The notes under the pieces were generated by a model. The model had not been told where the DNA came from. It did no database searches and saw nothing but the letters and a program-made list of their open reading frames with translations. A program made the translations under genes and the position numbers. A stretch of DNA of 64,000 nucleotides from Antedon mediterranea (lineage: Eukaryota > Echinodermata > Crinoidea > Comatulida > Antedonidae). Location of the stretch: the NCBI RefSeq assembly GCF_964355755.1, contig NC_092677.1, forward strand, positions 16,834,101 to 16,898,100, in the 5' to 3' direction. This document shows, one piece after another, positions 45,701 through 55,717 of the stretch (its first letter is position 1; every line of letters starts with the position of its first letter).

Positions 45701-45989
45701 CCTATGGTTAGAAAAGGTGGTCCAGTATTATCACTGTGATGAAGAACATAACTTTCACAGTGCACCATTTATTTTAATTTGTGATAAATCTATTACAACG
45801 TATTAGAATTTTATGTTTTTATTTCATTATATTTATACCATAATTTTAACTATTTCTTGTCTTTAGGTGGAGAGAATTACCAAAGAATTTTCCGTATATT
45901 TAACAAAAGATGGCCGTATATCAGTAGCTGGAATCTCATCAGCAAATAATTCATACCTAGCGCATGCCATTCATCAAGTTACTAAGTAA
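36776..45989 (+). CDS. GOT2: Mitochondrial aspartate aminotransferase, complete, 425 aa, 11 exons
   Basis: Exons: 36776-36849, 37136-37292, 37457-37585, 38070-38203, 38518-38605, 39101-39169, 39633-39668, 40088-40238, 41221-41386, 45243-45393, 45867-45989; phases all agree. It is a PLP enzyme interconverting aspartate plus 2-oxoglutarate with oxaloacetate plus glutamate, in the matrix, for the malate-aspartate shuttle. A presequence of about 25 residues ([20 protein letters not shown]) precedes [12 protein letters not shown]. Visible active-site elements are ISGTGALR (phosphate loop, Ser128), HNPTG (Asn210), FDMAYQG (Asp238, Tyr241), [10 protein letters not shown] (Schiff-base Lys274) and DGRISVAG (substrate-binding Arg402). 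Length compares with 430 in human. The exon 8 donor is unusual (G|GTACAAAT). Intron 9 (3.9 kb) carries two Helitron-like copies. AATAAA follows the stop at about 46339. Confidence 0.97.
38640..38787. repeat. Copy of the short MITE family with an internal 21-bp triplication
   Basis: The right end (GTGTAGACAAAGCTTTA) matches the terminus of the element at 26855. Inside, CATATTTGGGCATATCACTAC is repeated three times in tandem (38689-38745). It lies in GOT2 intron 5. Confidence 0.55.
39423..39556. mobile_element. hAT-type MITE, 134 bp
   Basis: The ends CAGTGGCCTAACG and CGTTACGCCACTG form the TIR pattern (CAGTGGCGTAACG-like) common in hAT elements. The flanks CCAATGAG (39415-39422) and TCGATGAG (39557-39564) match at 6 of 8 positions, as expected for a decayed 8-bp hAT target duplication. 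It lies in GOT2 intron 6. Confidence 0.7.
39790..39920 (+). mobile_element. tRNA-derived SINE, copy 2 (GOT2 intron 7)
   Basis: Same order of blocks as at 24775: GTGAGTAAGTGGCCGAATGG (A box), GGGTTTGAAGCTCC (mutated B box), CCATGGTTCTGGTTGTAGAA, GGATAAGGACTATAAATTGT. It lacks the CTCACTCACT acceptor half and most of the tail, so it is an older or truncated copy. Divergence is largest in the tRNA head. Confidence 0.7.
40445..40800. repeat. Dispersed fold-back-tipped repeat, minus-orientation copy (GOT2 intron 8)
   Basis: The reverse complement of this block matches 28130-28499: GTTTATGAGTTGGATGGTGA, TTTTATAACACACCTACTTT, TTCAATTTATCCAT, ATATCACTTTTCTG, TTAACCAATCAAATTG. It ends with GTGTGTTATAAAAC. 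No coding capacity. Confidence 0.6.
41471..43059 (+). mobile_element. Helitron-like non-autonomous element, copy 1 (GOT2 intron 9)
   Basis: It begins at or near a perfect palindrome (TAGGTGATCATTT / AAATGATCACCTA, 41471-41502). It ends with a 9-bp-stem hairpin AATTCGTCA-AAG-TGACGAATT (43030-43050), then AAATT-CTAG before T, the classical Helitron 3' architecture. The 13-mer AAATGATCACCTA recurs just inside the 3' end. The interior is non-coding, with blocks such as TGCGCGTGAAATCG, TACGAGCACGTT and GACGTCATCATGCG shared with copy 2 and with the copy at 3.4-5.3 kb. Family assignment is inferred from the end structure only. Confidence 0.6.
43060..44615 (+). mobile_element. Helitron-like non-autonomous element, copy 2, directly downstream of copy 1
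   Basis: Collinear with copy 1 from TCTGTACAGATTTTGTGTAA (43108, compared with 41556) to the same terminal hairpin (44586-44606) and CTAG before T (44612-44615). It is similar at most positions, with scattered differences, so the two copies are not brand-new duplicates. It lacks the 5' palindrome present in copy 1, which suggests a tandem arrangement sharing one boundary. Confidence 0.6.
45521..45652. repeat. Copy of the short MITE family (GOT2 intron 10)
   Basis: Contains GTGCCCAAATATGGTAGTAA, CATAGTGTCCATATAATTAT and AAGTTTGATAGTCTAGACA, matching in inverse or direct form the elements at 26855 and 38640. Termini are eroded. Confidence 0.5.
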
Positions 45990-46805
45990 AATCAGCTGAA
46001 ACAAATTAACATTTATATAATAATAATCGTCAAGGTTTAGTAAAAAATAATATTTAAAATGATTATATGAATTCGTAATGTTTCATCATTAATAGATGAT
46101 TGTGTGTTTTATTAACTGACCATATCCAACAAGATTTGGTATAGACAATTTGACTGAACAATTGACTGAAATATTAAGGATTGTTCTCACTAAAATGCAA
46201 CGAAAGGATGCAAGCACTAAATAATGTGACCATCCGACCTTGAGTTGAGTCTAGGTGAAAATTCAAGTTTTAACCAAGCAAATTGCAATTAAATGGTTTT
46301 AAAATGAAATATTCTACTATTATAAGTTTGCAGTCTATTAATAAATATGAAAACTAAAATGTCTTTGATTGTTTAAAAGTAAAAATTTAATTCATACTCC
46401 AATAAGAAACATGCCACACACAATTATGACTGATTCAACACAATTTAATGCAATTAACAAATGTGTACATGGAAACTGATACAATCAAGCTTACAATTCT
46501 ACATTATTCTGACCTATGTGGAATCCATCTTAACATCAAATTTGTCACAAATCCCTCCTACATATTTCTCAATGTTTACACTCATAAGTATTTATAGTAA
46601 AACTGTGATTTATACTAAAAATATTAAGTGTAATTTTATATTTACTATTACTCAATAATAAAAGCATGCATTGATTGTTTGCTGCTTGACTAATACTAAC
46701 TTATACTGAATCATATGATTACATACTGTAAAAACTGGTATTATAGAACACCTAAATAAATTCCTGTCATTTGATTGGATGATAGTGGGTCACATGGCAT
46801 GTAAT

Positions 46806-46955
46806 AGTATACAAACAATGAATGTTTATGAGTGTAATGGTACAAATAATGGCATGAGGTGAATGATGAAAAGTTATATTTCAACGATGCGAAGCTGAGT
46901 TTATATTTAACCTTTTATCATTCACCAAATGCCATTATTTGTACCATTACACGAA
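46806..46955. repeat. Palindromic element, copy with about 70-nt arms
   Basis: AATGAATGTTTATGAGTGTA, GGTACAAATAATGGCATGAG and GTGAATGATGAAAAGTTATA are mirrored by TATATTTAACCTTTTATCAT, CACCAAATGCCATTATTTGT and ACCATTACACGAATATAAAA. It is preceded by CCTGTCATTTGATTGGATGA (46764), as at 35379. More mismatches between arms than in the 35486 copy. Confidence 0.7.
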
Positions 46956-46996
46956 TATAAAACCTTTGTTCTTCTTTATTGTATCTTCTTTATTGT

Positions 46997-47106
46997 ACCA
47001 GAACAGGTGAGATTTAATATTAAGACACACATTCCCCCTTTTCAAATCTATCCAATTCAAATCTAAGTTTTGTTAATGACACTTTAAAGAAATATGAAAA
47101 TATTTC
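46997..47106 (+). repeat. Exact 110-bp copy of the GOT2 exon 10/intron 10 junction (source 45384-45493)
   Basis: Reading the two segments side by side, I find no difference over 110 bases. The copy holds the last 10 nt of exon 10 (ACCAGAACAG), the donor GTGAGA and about 100 nt of intron. It lies 1.6 kb downstream of its source, outside GOT2, between two copies of the palindromic element. It encodes nothing useful by itself. Confidence 0.9.
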
Positions 47107-47171
47107 AATACAAAAGGTAGCCAAGATATAGCCGGAGCTAATCAAGCTTGGTACCTTTTAAAACATTCAGT

Positions 47172-47302
47172 ATTTGCTTTATGGTGAATGATGAAAAGTT
47201 AAATATCAACTCGGCTTTGCATCGTTGGAATACAACCTTTCATCATTCACCTCATGCCATTATTTGTACCATTACACTCATAAACATTCATTATTTGTAT
47301 AT
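47172..47302. repeat. Palindromic element, left-truncated copy
   Basis: GGTGAATGATGAAAAGTTAA, the CTCGGCTTTGCATCG centre and CCTTTCATCATTCACCTCAT, GCCATTATTTGTACCATTAC, AAACATTCATTATTTGTATA correspond to the right arm plus the inner left arm of the 35486 copy. Confidence 0.7.
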
Positions 47303-47637
47303 TATTACATACTCACTTATCAGGGGGAACATTAAACATGAATAAATATTATCTACGTACAAAGCCTTTTTCTGCGTTTTAAAATGTTGCCAGAAAGAAT
47401 GAAAGAAATAAAGAAACGTCAGAAAAACAACTTGTATGCAGCTTGAATACCATGATAAGCCCACCTAAAGTGCACTGTAACCACATAGTGTTATATTTAA
47501 TGAGAGGCTGCTTCTTGTTCACTTTGGCATATTTGTCAATTGTTGTTCCCTTTTTATTATTATTATTATTCTGGTTTATTAAAACAAAGACATGGCAGTA
47601 CAAAACTGAATTGCGTCCAGTAACATTAACATAAATA

Positions 47638-47850
47638 AAAAATATATCAAAACCGAGCAAAATTTACACAAACATCCAATATAAATATATATATATATAT
47701 ATATACAAAAATGCATTAAAAAAATAAAGAATATACAATTACAAATTTACAAAGATATATATCAAAAACGAGCAAAATTTACACAACCATCCAATATAAA
47801 AATATATATATATACATAAATGCATTTAAAAAAAAAGAATATACAATTCT
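47638..47850. repeat. Tandem duplication of about 110 bp with TA microsatellites
   Basis: The segment ATATCAAAA(C/A)CGAGCAAAATTTACACAA...CATCCAATATAAA occurs at about 47642 and again at about 47758, each followed by a TA run, ATGCATT and AAAGAATATACAATT. Confidence 0.7.
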
Positions 47851-48464
47851 TATAATGAGTTCTACTGTAAAAAAGTCTATGTAGAATTTTAATTCACCGC
47901 CATCAAAGCGAGTTTTGTTTGTCGTTCGTTAAGTTTTATTAATGACAATAGATTTGTATTTCGAGCAGTACAAGAACCGATTGAGTACATCACGCCAATA
48001 AAGAAAATAGAGACATCGACTGTAGCGTATACTTTATGACCAGATTGGTTTGTATGTTAGTGTCTAATTAAAAATCTTTCAAACATCAATTAATATTGAT
48101 TATTTAATAAATGTTTATGATTCTTATTTATTAGCTTTGATTGACAGGTCAATACGTCGGTATATTGATGAAATTTGATATAATGCGTGATAAGTTTAAA
48201 TCAATGTCAACAATGAACTAATTGCTTAATGTCTTCAGTTATGTAACTACTATACATTTTAATTAAGATAAAAATTTATAAAAAATAAATTTTATAGTAC
48301 AGTAACCCTAAGTAAATAAATATTTATACAACTAACCATTATCTAGGTTTAACCGGATGTAATAATGAGAAAACATTTTTAAAATTTGGGTCAAAATTAG
48401 TGAAATATGACATAGAGCGTAATATTCGAAATTAAGTAATTTTAGTTGTTATATATTAGCAGCC

Positions 48465-48660
48465 TCTGTACATGCTCACACACCCCTGTACTTACTCACA
48501 AACCTCTAAACATGCGCAAAGCCCGCTGCACTTGCTCACAAACCTCTGCAATGCTCACAAACCTCTCTGCACATGCTCACAAAATTGTGCACATGCTCAC
48601 AAACCTCTGCACATGCTCACAAACCTCTGCACTTGCTTACAAGCTTCACAAGCCTGTTTT
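48465..48660. repeat. Degenerate 20-bp minisatellite, about ten copies
   Basis: Variants of ATGCTCACAAACCTCTGCAC, with some units one or two bases shorter or longer. The period is not a multiple of three in all units, so the open frames here are not genes. Confidence 0.85.
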
Positions 48661-49380
48661 CAAACCATAATTATTAATCAATTAATCTCAACATTTTAAA
48701 CAGCAACAAGTTTGTATGTAAAAAAAGTCTTGTTTCATTTTCACATCTTCAAATATTTTGCATTTTTTAAATTAAAATATTGTTTTTCTTATGCTGTCAG
48801 TCACAGTCCGGTTTAGTATTTTCTTTCCAAACTTTATATTGATTTTACCTCTTCAAAGAATATAATTTTCTCCCATCATTAATCCGACTTCAATCCCACC
48901 GTGTTATTCCAAATCATATATCCCTAAGTCAATTCAGTTTTCAACAACACCGTTACTAGATAATTTGGTTCTGTTTAAGTAATTTTTATATAATGTATTT
49001 TTATTATTATGTATAATGTTTTTTGTGCAATTTTGTATAATGTGTATTACGTTCTTATATTTATTCGTTCTTTTTAAATATTGTACAAAAAAAGGAATTT
49101 CCGATGTCTTATTGGACCTAATAAATGCTGTGAGAGCAGCGCATTATTATTATTATTATTATTGTTATTATTATTATTTCTTTTTATTGTTGTGCGCATA
49201 GAGACATCGTTTATTTGCGCTATATAAATCTATCTATTATTATTATTATCTATTATTATTATTACATGAAAATATAAAGAGTGGATAGAACGATCTGAAT
49301 TAGAGAATGTGTTATCGTGATATAGCTAAAATTAGTAGTTTGTTCAAACTGGAGGGATCATTATCTCAATAGTTTTTAAT

Positions 49381-50310
49381 TCACACAATAATATCTATTC
49401 TTGTTCTTCGTGGATTCAATTTCTTGCAAAGTAGCTCCTTCATAGATCTTCGAAATTCAGTAAGATGAAACCAATAAACAATTGGATTTATAAATGAATT
49501 TACAACTAAAACAATATATGTTATTGGCAAAACAAATTGGATAACTTCTGGAATATCTGAGCAGTTCATAAAAAGTCCAGAGAAAAAAACAAAAGTAACA
49601 CACATGTTTGGTCCCCATGTGAGCACATACACTGAAATAATAATAGCAAATGTTTTAAACAATTTTTTAAACTCTTCAATAACATTGATGCTTAAGTTTA
49701 CAGTAGGCCTAGTATGATTTTGTTTTAGTTTTATGTAGATATTGATGTACAGCAAAATAGTAGCTAACAATATAACCGAGAGAACTGAAGAAAACAACAA
49801 AAGGATACTATCTCTATCAACAATATATACAGTCAATATCCAGATAGATGGTAGTATTGCGATTGCGAATGCTACAAAAATGTAACGCTTGAGAGTTACA
49901 ATAACATTGTATCGTAGAGGTGCCCATACCAAAGCAATGGAACGATCAACAGCTATTGCAGCAATTGTCAATGCTGAAGACATAAACAGGCTGTTAGTAC
50001 TATAAGCAGTCAATAGAATAATTGGAGAATTATTGGCACTAAAAGCCAGTGATCCAGGCATTATTAATAAACTTGATGTTGCGTCAAAAATCGCTAGTAG
50101 GCCGATGAAGAGATTATGTATTTTACGTAATTTTTCATTAGTTGCGTATAAAATAATTACAAGTAGATTTCCAATAAAGCTAAATGGACATACACAGTAT
50201 AGCACCAGTCTTGCCTTATTCACGCTATCTTTATTCAAAATGCTGCCATACCAATCAGTAGCACTAGTACAATTTTCCATTTGATAGACTATTAATTTCT
50301 TTAGCTTCAA
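49381..50310 (-). CDS. Intronless rhodopsin-class GPCR, orphan, 309 aa
   Basis: A single uninterrupted frame with seven hydrophobic segments. Class A hallmarks are GNLLVI in helix 1 (Asn48), LLAIFDATSS in helix 2, DRS (122-124) in place of DRY followed by APLRY, LTWGPN in helix 6 (usual CWxP) and NSFINPIVYWF (NPxxY, 275-279) in helix 7, then a short helix 8. The N-terminus has a glycosylation site NCT (13-15); Met11 is an alternative start. The conserved Cys at the top of helix 3 and its partner in loop 2 are both missing and loop 2 is very short, which is unusual but known in some subgroups. The ligand cannot be predicted. Three broken relatives follow upstream on the same strand, so this is the survivor of a local array. 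Confidence 0.88.
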   Translation of the reverse strand: MKLKKLIVYQMENCTSATDWYGSILNKDSVNKARLVLYCVCPFSFIGNLLVIILYATNEKLRKIHNLFIGLLAIFDATSSLLIMPGSLAFSANNSPIILLTAYSTNSLFMSSALTIAAIAVDRSIALVWAPLRYNVIVTLKRYIFVAFAIAILPSIWILTVYIVDRDSILLLFSSVLSVILLATILLYINIYIKLKQNHTRPTVNLSINVIEEFKKLFKTFAIIISVYVLTWGPNMCVTFVFFSGLFMNCSDIPEVIQFVLPITYIVLVVNSFINPIVYWFHLTEFRRSMKELLCKKLNPRRTRIDIIV

Positions 50311-50646
50311 GTTTTCCTTTCTCTAATACTATTAGTCGTTCTTCTGTAGCCAGCAATGTAGTAAAGTGCTCTAATATTTTTCTTAATTTAGCTCGCTAAC
50401 TTGAGGTTTAGTTTGATTGACAGTTGATGGATGCTAATAATGTATTGATTTGATATGTGATATTAAGTGTAATATGCTAATTAACAAAACGTATTTTTAT
50501 ATATTAGCAAAAATCAATTAAATATTAAATAGTCTCTGAAATTGTATACACATTTTGATTTTACTTTAAAACTAATCATGCCTTTTAAAAGGTCTGTGAC
50601 CTCCTCAATAAGTGTTGCAGCCATTGGGAACATACTTGCAGTGGGC

Positions 50647-51037
50647 TTATAGTTTGACAATAATACAAAAAAATGTTGTCACCAGAGCAATTGAATGATC
50701 AATAGCTATTGCAAATGCTGAATATATTAGCAGGCTGTAAATACTACAAGCAGTTGCAAAAACAATTGGAGAATCTACATTATTCAGATTAAGTGATCCT
50801 GGCATAATCATTATGGTTGATGTTGAGTCGAAAATTGTTAATAAGCCGATGAAGAGATTCTGTATATTTAATAGTCTAATAATAATTACAAGTAGGTTCC
50901 TAATGAAACAAAATGAACAAAACAACCTTATTGATATTGTCATCTTTATTACCACAACTATACGAATTTGCAATACCAGTAACATTTTCCTTTTGTTACC
51001 AAATGCTGGGGTATACCAATTATTCTGTAGTTTTTAA
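50647..51037 (-). pseudogene. GPCR pseudogene fragment, helices 1-3
   Basis: Close to the intact receptor at 49381: RNLLVIII, NLFIGLLTIFDSTSTIMIMP, GSL and AIAIDHSIALV (DHS at the DRS position). The frame stops after helix 3. No helices 4-7 follow before the next gene. Non-functional. Confidence 0.8.
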
Positions 51038-51063
51038 TAGATTTGACACAGATAAAATATAAT

Positions 51064-51430
51064 TCATTTATATAATAAAGAATTACCATATATAAGATTG
51101 GGAGCGTGAGTATCAAAACTGACGTGATCCTGTAGCGCTTTAGTCATGACAAGGGCGTGATAACGAAGCGGCGCCCATAGTACTAGCACATTTGAACGAT
51201 CAATTGCCACAGCAGAAATTGTTAATGTAGCTGATAGGAATAGTCCATTATTAATGTATGACATTATGTATTATTAAATAAAAACATTAATGAGCTCGGT
51301 ATTATTAGTATAATTATTGTCATGTCAATCATCGCTTATAGCCCAATGAAGATGTTTTGTTTTTTTCTTTATCTTGGAGATCTGGAACGTAAAATGATCA
51401 CACGTAGGAAAGTAAACGCACTTAATATTA
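51064..51430 (-). pseudogene. GPCR pseudogene fragment, helices 2-3
   Basis: 51264-51064 reads LFLSATLTISAVAIDRS and APLRYHALVMTK, matching helix 3 and loop 2 of the intact receptor. Upstream, a stop-containing stretch (NIFIG, AMIDMTIIILIIPSSLMF) corresponds to helix 2. The rest is missing. Confidence 0.75.
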
Positions 51431-51674
51431 ACATCAATCTCAGTGTTTCCATTTATTCTTCATTGATTTCAGAAAACCAATAACTGAAACTACTGCAGTT
51501 GATTCTTATTTTGTCTTCTATTATTTTTATGTTTTTTATTTCAAAACTAAATTATCAATCGATCTTAACATTTTTACAGCACACACAAAGTATTTGTAAT
51601 AAATAATAATATATAATAATAACAACTTTACATAATAACGGATGCAAATAATATGCAAATAGACACACTAATTG

Positions 51675-52184
51675 TCATTTTTGTACAATAAAAACAATTG
51701 TAAAATATAGATATAGTCTGTGAGATGAAACCAGTAAACAATTGGATTTACAAAAGCATTTAAAATAACAAATATATAAGTAATTGGCATAATTAACTGC
51801 ATCACTTTTTCTATAACTTCGGAGCAGTGATGAAATAATGATAAAAAAAGATATCAAGATACATATATTTGGTCCCCATGAAAAGACAAAAATTGCAATA
51901 ATGGTGATGATATTATTTTTGAAAAATTTGTTAAATTCTTTAATTTCATTACCGGTACTATAATATAGTATTTCTGAAAAAACGTACACACATTATTATG
52001 TGTGTACGTTTGAACAATTTTGGCGAAGCTTCTTGTAGATGTTGATGTACATAAATATTTTACAAATCATTATTAGAAACGTTGTAAAAGAAATAATAAA
52101 AAAAGATAAATCCATTTCTGCTGCAAAAAAAACTACTGCAGAAACAGAAACAGGGCCTTTGTGGCATTTTTTAAATATTATCAC
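51675..52184 (-). pseudogene. GPCR pseudogene fragment, helices 5-7
   Basis: 52184-51996 holds a helix-5-like stretch ending IFMYINIYKKLRQN. After a break at a perfect 14-bp-arm palindrome (51980-52011), 51989-51675 holds EIKEFNKFFKN, AIFVFSWGPNICILI (helix 6) and a frame-shifted helix 7. The helix 6 SWGPN matches TWGPN of the intact gene. The palindrome may have disrupted the gene. Confidence 0.78.
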
Positions 52185-52560
52185 TACTAAATTTATATTC
52201 TATTCGCATCTATTGAATATCAATTTAGAACATGTAAAAAACATCCTAATTGATAAAAAAAAAAGCAATGACTTTTCTATTTGTAATATTGTTTTTAATA
52301 TATAATGCATACTGTCATAATTTGTGGGTTGTGTCGATCATGGTATCTGTGATAGTGTTATTAAGTCCTTTTAAAGCCCTTGTTCACAATAATTTTGAGG
52401 CTTAATTAAAATTATCAAAACCATTTTGATTTTCTTCTGCAATGGAACATGTCAATTTTAAATCAAATGTGTTTTGTACATTGTACACTTTTAAGAGAGG
52501 TGAATACAATTGGAATTTGAATATAATAAATAAGAATAATCATAAATAATACATCTTAAC

Positions 52561-52749
52561 AGAACCAACTAGGTGTTTAGCAGAACCAACTAGGTGTTTA
52601 GCAGAACCAACTAGGTGTTTAGCAGAACCAACTAGGTGTTTAGCAGAACCAACTAGGTGTTTAGCAGAACCAACTAGGTGTTTAGCAGAACCAACTAGGT
52701 GTTTAGCAGAACCAACTAAGTGTTTAGCAGAACCAACTACGTATTAAGC
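52561..52749. repeat. 21-bp minisatellite, 9 copies
   Basis: The unit AGAACCAACTAGGTGTTTAGC is repeated nine times. The first seven are identical; the eighth has AAG for AGG and the ninth has ACGTATTAAGC. No open frame of interest. Confidence 0.95.
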
Positions 52750-53337
52750 ACTTTGGTATTACCTTGCCTTTTGTTTTCGCAGAAAGTTAAATAAATAAAT
52801 AAAATCTTATATTTTTGTTGATGTATTTTGCAAACTGATTATTTGGACTTATTTTTTGACTTATTTAAGAATAAAGATCTTTGCTTCTGTACAGTGAATG
52901 AAGGCTCCCGTTAAAAAGCGAATTCACGAAATTATATTTATATAAAGCATACTACCTGTCAAATCAATTTTTATGCATATAAATAATTATTTCCTGCCCA
53001 TAATACACAACGTTTAATGAGCAAACAAATCATCCTGGCCAAAACAGAAACATATGGAAACAAATCGTAGAAAGCGTAATGTCGGAATGACCGACAACGT
53101 TTCAGGAGAAAGAGAGAGGTGTATAGGAATTACCCATGTAGAGTATATTTAATTTGTCTCCTTGTTAAGTAGAACATGCACAGTAATTCATGAAATACTC
53201 TCTCATAAACATTCATTATTTGTAAATTAAGTGGTCTGTTAAAAACTAAGAACTGATTGATTGTTCAGTGAGCACAGCTGGATATGCCCACCTGTAATAA
53301 ACATAGCCTCCTTGACGAAGGTAATACACTGTTAAAT

Positions 53338-53588
53338 ACCATCCAATCCAGTCACACTACCATTCAATCCATTCACACTATCATTCATTCCAGTCAGATC
53401 AGACTGCCATCCAATACAGTAGGCCTAACACTACTATTCAATCCAGTCAGATGAGACTACCGTCCAATCCAGTAACAACACTACCATCCAATTCAGTAAC
53501 ACTATACCATCAAATCTAGTCACACTACCATCCAATCCAGTAACACTACCATCCAATCCAGTCACAGTACTACCATCCAATCCAGAGG
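53338..53588. repeat. Degenerate 22-bp minisatellite, about ten copies
   Basis: Variants of CCATCCAATCCAGTCACACTAC with insertions, for example TAGGCCTAACACTACTATTC. The units are much more diverged than those of the other minisatellites here. Confidence 0.85.
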
Positions 53589-55002
53589 TTTTCGGAACTA
53601 TAGATAGATGCCATGTGTTGGGTATGGCCAGATGAAAGAAGCTATAGTGATAGCATGGTTATATCTGAAATAAGAAAGAATGAAATCTATATTAAACATC
53701 TTTCTGATATGAAGATTTGGGGGCATGAGTTACAGGTTAATGCTAGTTTTGGACAATAATTACAAGAAAAAAAATTATCCTACCATAAGGGAAAAAAAAT
53801 GGGAAAAAAGCGTAAGAAAGAGTAATGCACTTTTACTTTTGTTTAAAACACATTCAGCGCCGTGCTAATTTACTTTTTATTAGAGGTCACCATTGCCATT
53901 GTCGTTGCTGTCTGTAAATTTCTAAGAGTTGCGAAATGAATTGCCTATTTTCACCTGAAACGCATTTTGGTCCCTGGATGTAACATGATATTGACGCGTG
54001 TATCGCGTACCGTACCCATACTCGAGGCACGATCGATTCGTACAAAGGACACCGCCATACAACCGCGTAGGCCTACCCATTGTTTAGATCGCTGGCAGTC
54101 AGCAAGCATAAATAAAAGTGTATATACGTCAAAATTGGCACGGCGTGGTTACCTACAGATCATCATTATAGAGGATAATAATGTTAATAATAATATAGTA
54201 TTAGTAGACAAGTTCTATTTCCTCTGAAATATGGTGCAAGAAGCATTTTTGGGTAGAAGCTGGGATCCACTTGATTTAGGATATTTCAACCTCGCTGATT
54301 ACGAAAATGGCGGATCCTACGCGAAATTCGGCCATCTAAGCCCTTAATTTGCATAATTAAAAATGGCGGCCATTTTTTATAATTACCCTATATCTCGAGA
54401 ACCACTAGTCAATTAATTTTGGTGTCAAAATGTTTTAAATATATGATTTTATATTCACTTTAATGACACATTTTGTCAAAAAATGGATGCAAGTCTTATT
54501 TCTGAGATTTTGACCTTTGACCTTGATTTATCGTATCTCGGTAACCAATAATCGGAGAGACACGAAATAGGGCTCAAATTGGTTCAATATATATTGCCCT
54601 ATGGCCCTAATACAAAAAAAAAAAAAAAAATAACTATAACTTAAGATAATGGTTTCTTCTTTCAAAAGCAAAGTAGACGTATTTTCCTAAATTATAAGTA
54701 AAATTTGTGTTGGAAAGTAATACACATAGCTTATTAATAGAAGGAAAAACATTAATCAAATATAATAATAACTCTGAAAATGTTGGTCTTATGACATTTT
54801 TTTTATTTTTAAATTGTTTAAAACATGTGTTTCTATCCAGTCTAATGGCACATTTTGTACAAGAATGGCCGATAGTATGGTTATTGACCTTTGAACTACA
54901 GCATATGCCTACTGCATAATAAATATAATATAATTGCATAATTATGAAATTATTTATACACAATAATAATTAGTAAAATTATAAAATTCACTGTCATCAA
55001 AT

Positions 55003-55683
55003 ATGATGTGTTATGATTTATATAGATTTAAAAAGATTGAACACGCAAGTTACATTTGGAAATTACCTGCCATCAATATGATGGAGTATGATTATAGATT
55101 TTTTTTAATGTGAACATGTCAGCTACATTTGGAAATTACCTGCCATCAATATGATGGATTATGATAATAGATTTAAAAAAGAATTTGAACATGTAAGCTA
55201 CATTTGGAAATTACCTGCCATCAATATGATGGATTATGATAATAGATTTAAAAAAGAATTTGAACATGTCAGCTATATTTGGAAATTACCTGCCATCAAT
55301 ATGATGGATTATGATAATAGATTTAAAAAAGAATTTGAACATGTCAGCTACATTTGGAAATTACCTGCCATCAATATGATGGATTATGATAATAGATTTA
55401 AAAAAGAATTTGAACATGTCAGCTACATTTGGAAATTTGGAAATACCTGCCATCAATATGATGGATTATGATTATAGATTTTAAAAAAAAATGTGAACAC
55501 GTAAGCTACATTTGAAAATCACCTGCCATCAATATGATGGATTATGATTATAGATTTAAAAAAGAATTTGAACACGTAAGCTACATTTGAAAATTACCTG
55601 CCATCAATATGATGGATTATGATTGTATAGGTTTAAAAGAAAATGTGAACACTTAAGCTATATGTGGAATGAACATGTTAAGG
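55003..55683. repeat. 75-bp satellite-like tandem repeat, nine copies
   Basis: Units begin ATGATGGATTATGAT at 55003, 55078, 55151, 55226, 55301, 55376, 55458, 55534 and 55609. The central units are nearly identical and in one open frame (MMDYDNRFKKEFEH... 25 residues per unit, 55151-55471). The outer units have frameshifting gaps or substitutions. The 55376 unit carries a 7-bp duplication (ATTTGGAAATTTGGAA). A coding role is unlikely because only the homogenised centre stays open. Confidence 0.93.
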
Positions 55684-55717
55684 GCCGGCATCAGTCTTAA
55701 TCATTCATGCAAAGGTT

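Larger units (their letters stand above)
45990..49380. other. Intergenic: GOT2 3' UTR, palindromic elements, duplications, microsatellites
   Basis: No gene seen. GOT2 polyadenylation candidates are at about 46339 and 46657. Separate entries cover the palindromic elements, the 110-bp GOT2 fragment, a TA-rich duplication and a 20-bp repeat. An ATT-rich microsatellite lies at 49145-49180 and 49237-49263. Confidence 0.5.
52185..55002. other. Intergenic with two minisatellites
   Basis: No gene seen. Besides the 21-bp and 22-bp repeats listed separately, 53150-53337 repeats the segment found next to the NDUFAF6 stop (31180-31394). 53930-54180 is a GC-richer block of unknown nature. 54290-54600 contains words such as AAAATGGCGGCCATTTT and TTTGACCTTTGACCTTGA that look repeat-like. 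A 16-base A-run is near 54612. Confidence 0.45.

Noticed and set aside
48446-48699. Two overlapping plus-strand frames (His/Cys/Thr-rich)
   Set aside because: Products of the degenerate 20-bp minisatellite in different frames.
53967-54227. 86-residue Arg-rich plus-strand frame in a GC-richer block
   Set aside because: No known motif, no splice or start support; composition alone could keep it open.
54290-54600. Repeat-like block with AAAATGGCGGCCATTTT and TTTGACCTTTGACC words
   Set aside because: I could not define ends, a second copy in this window or a family, so I do not list it as an element.
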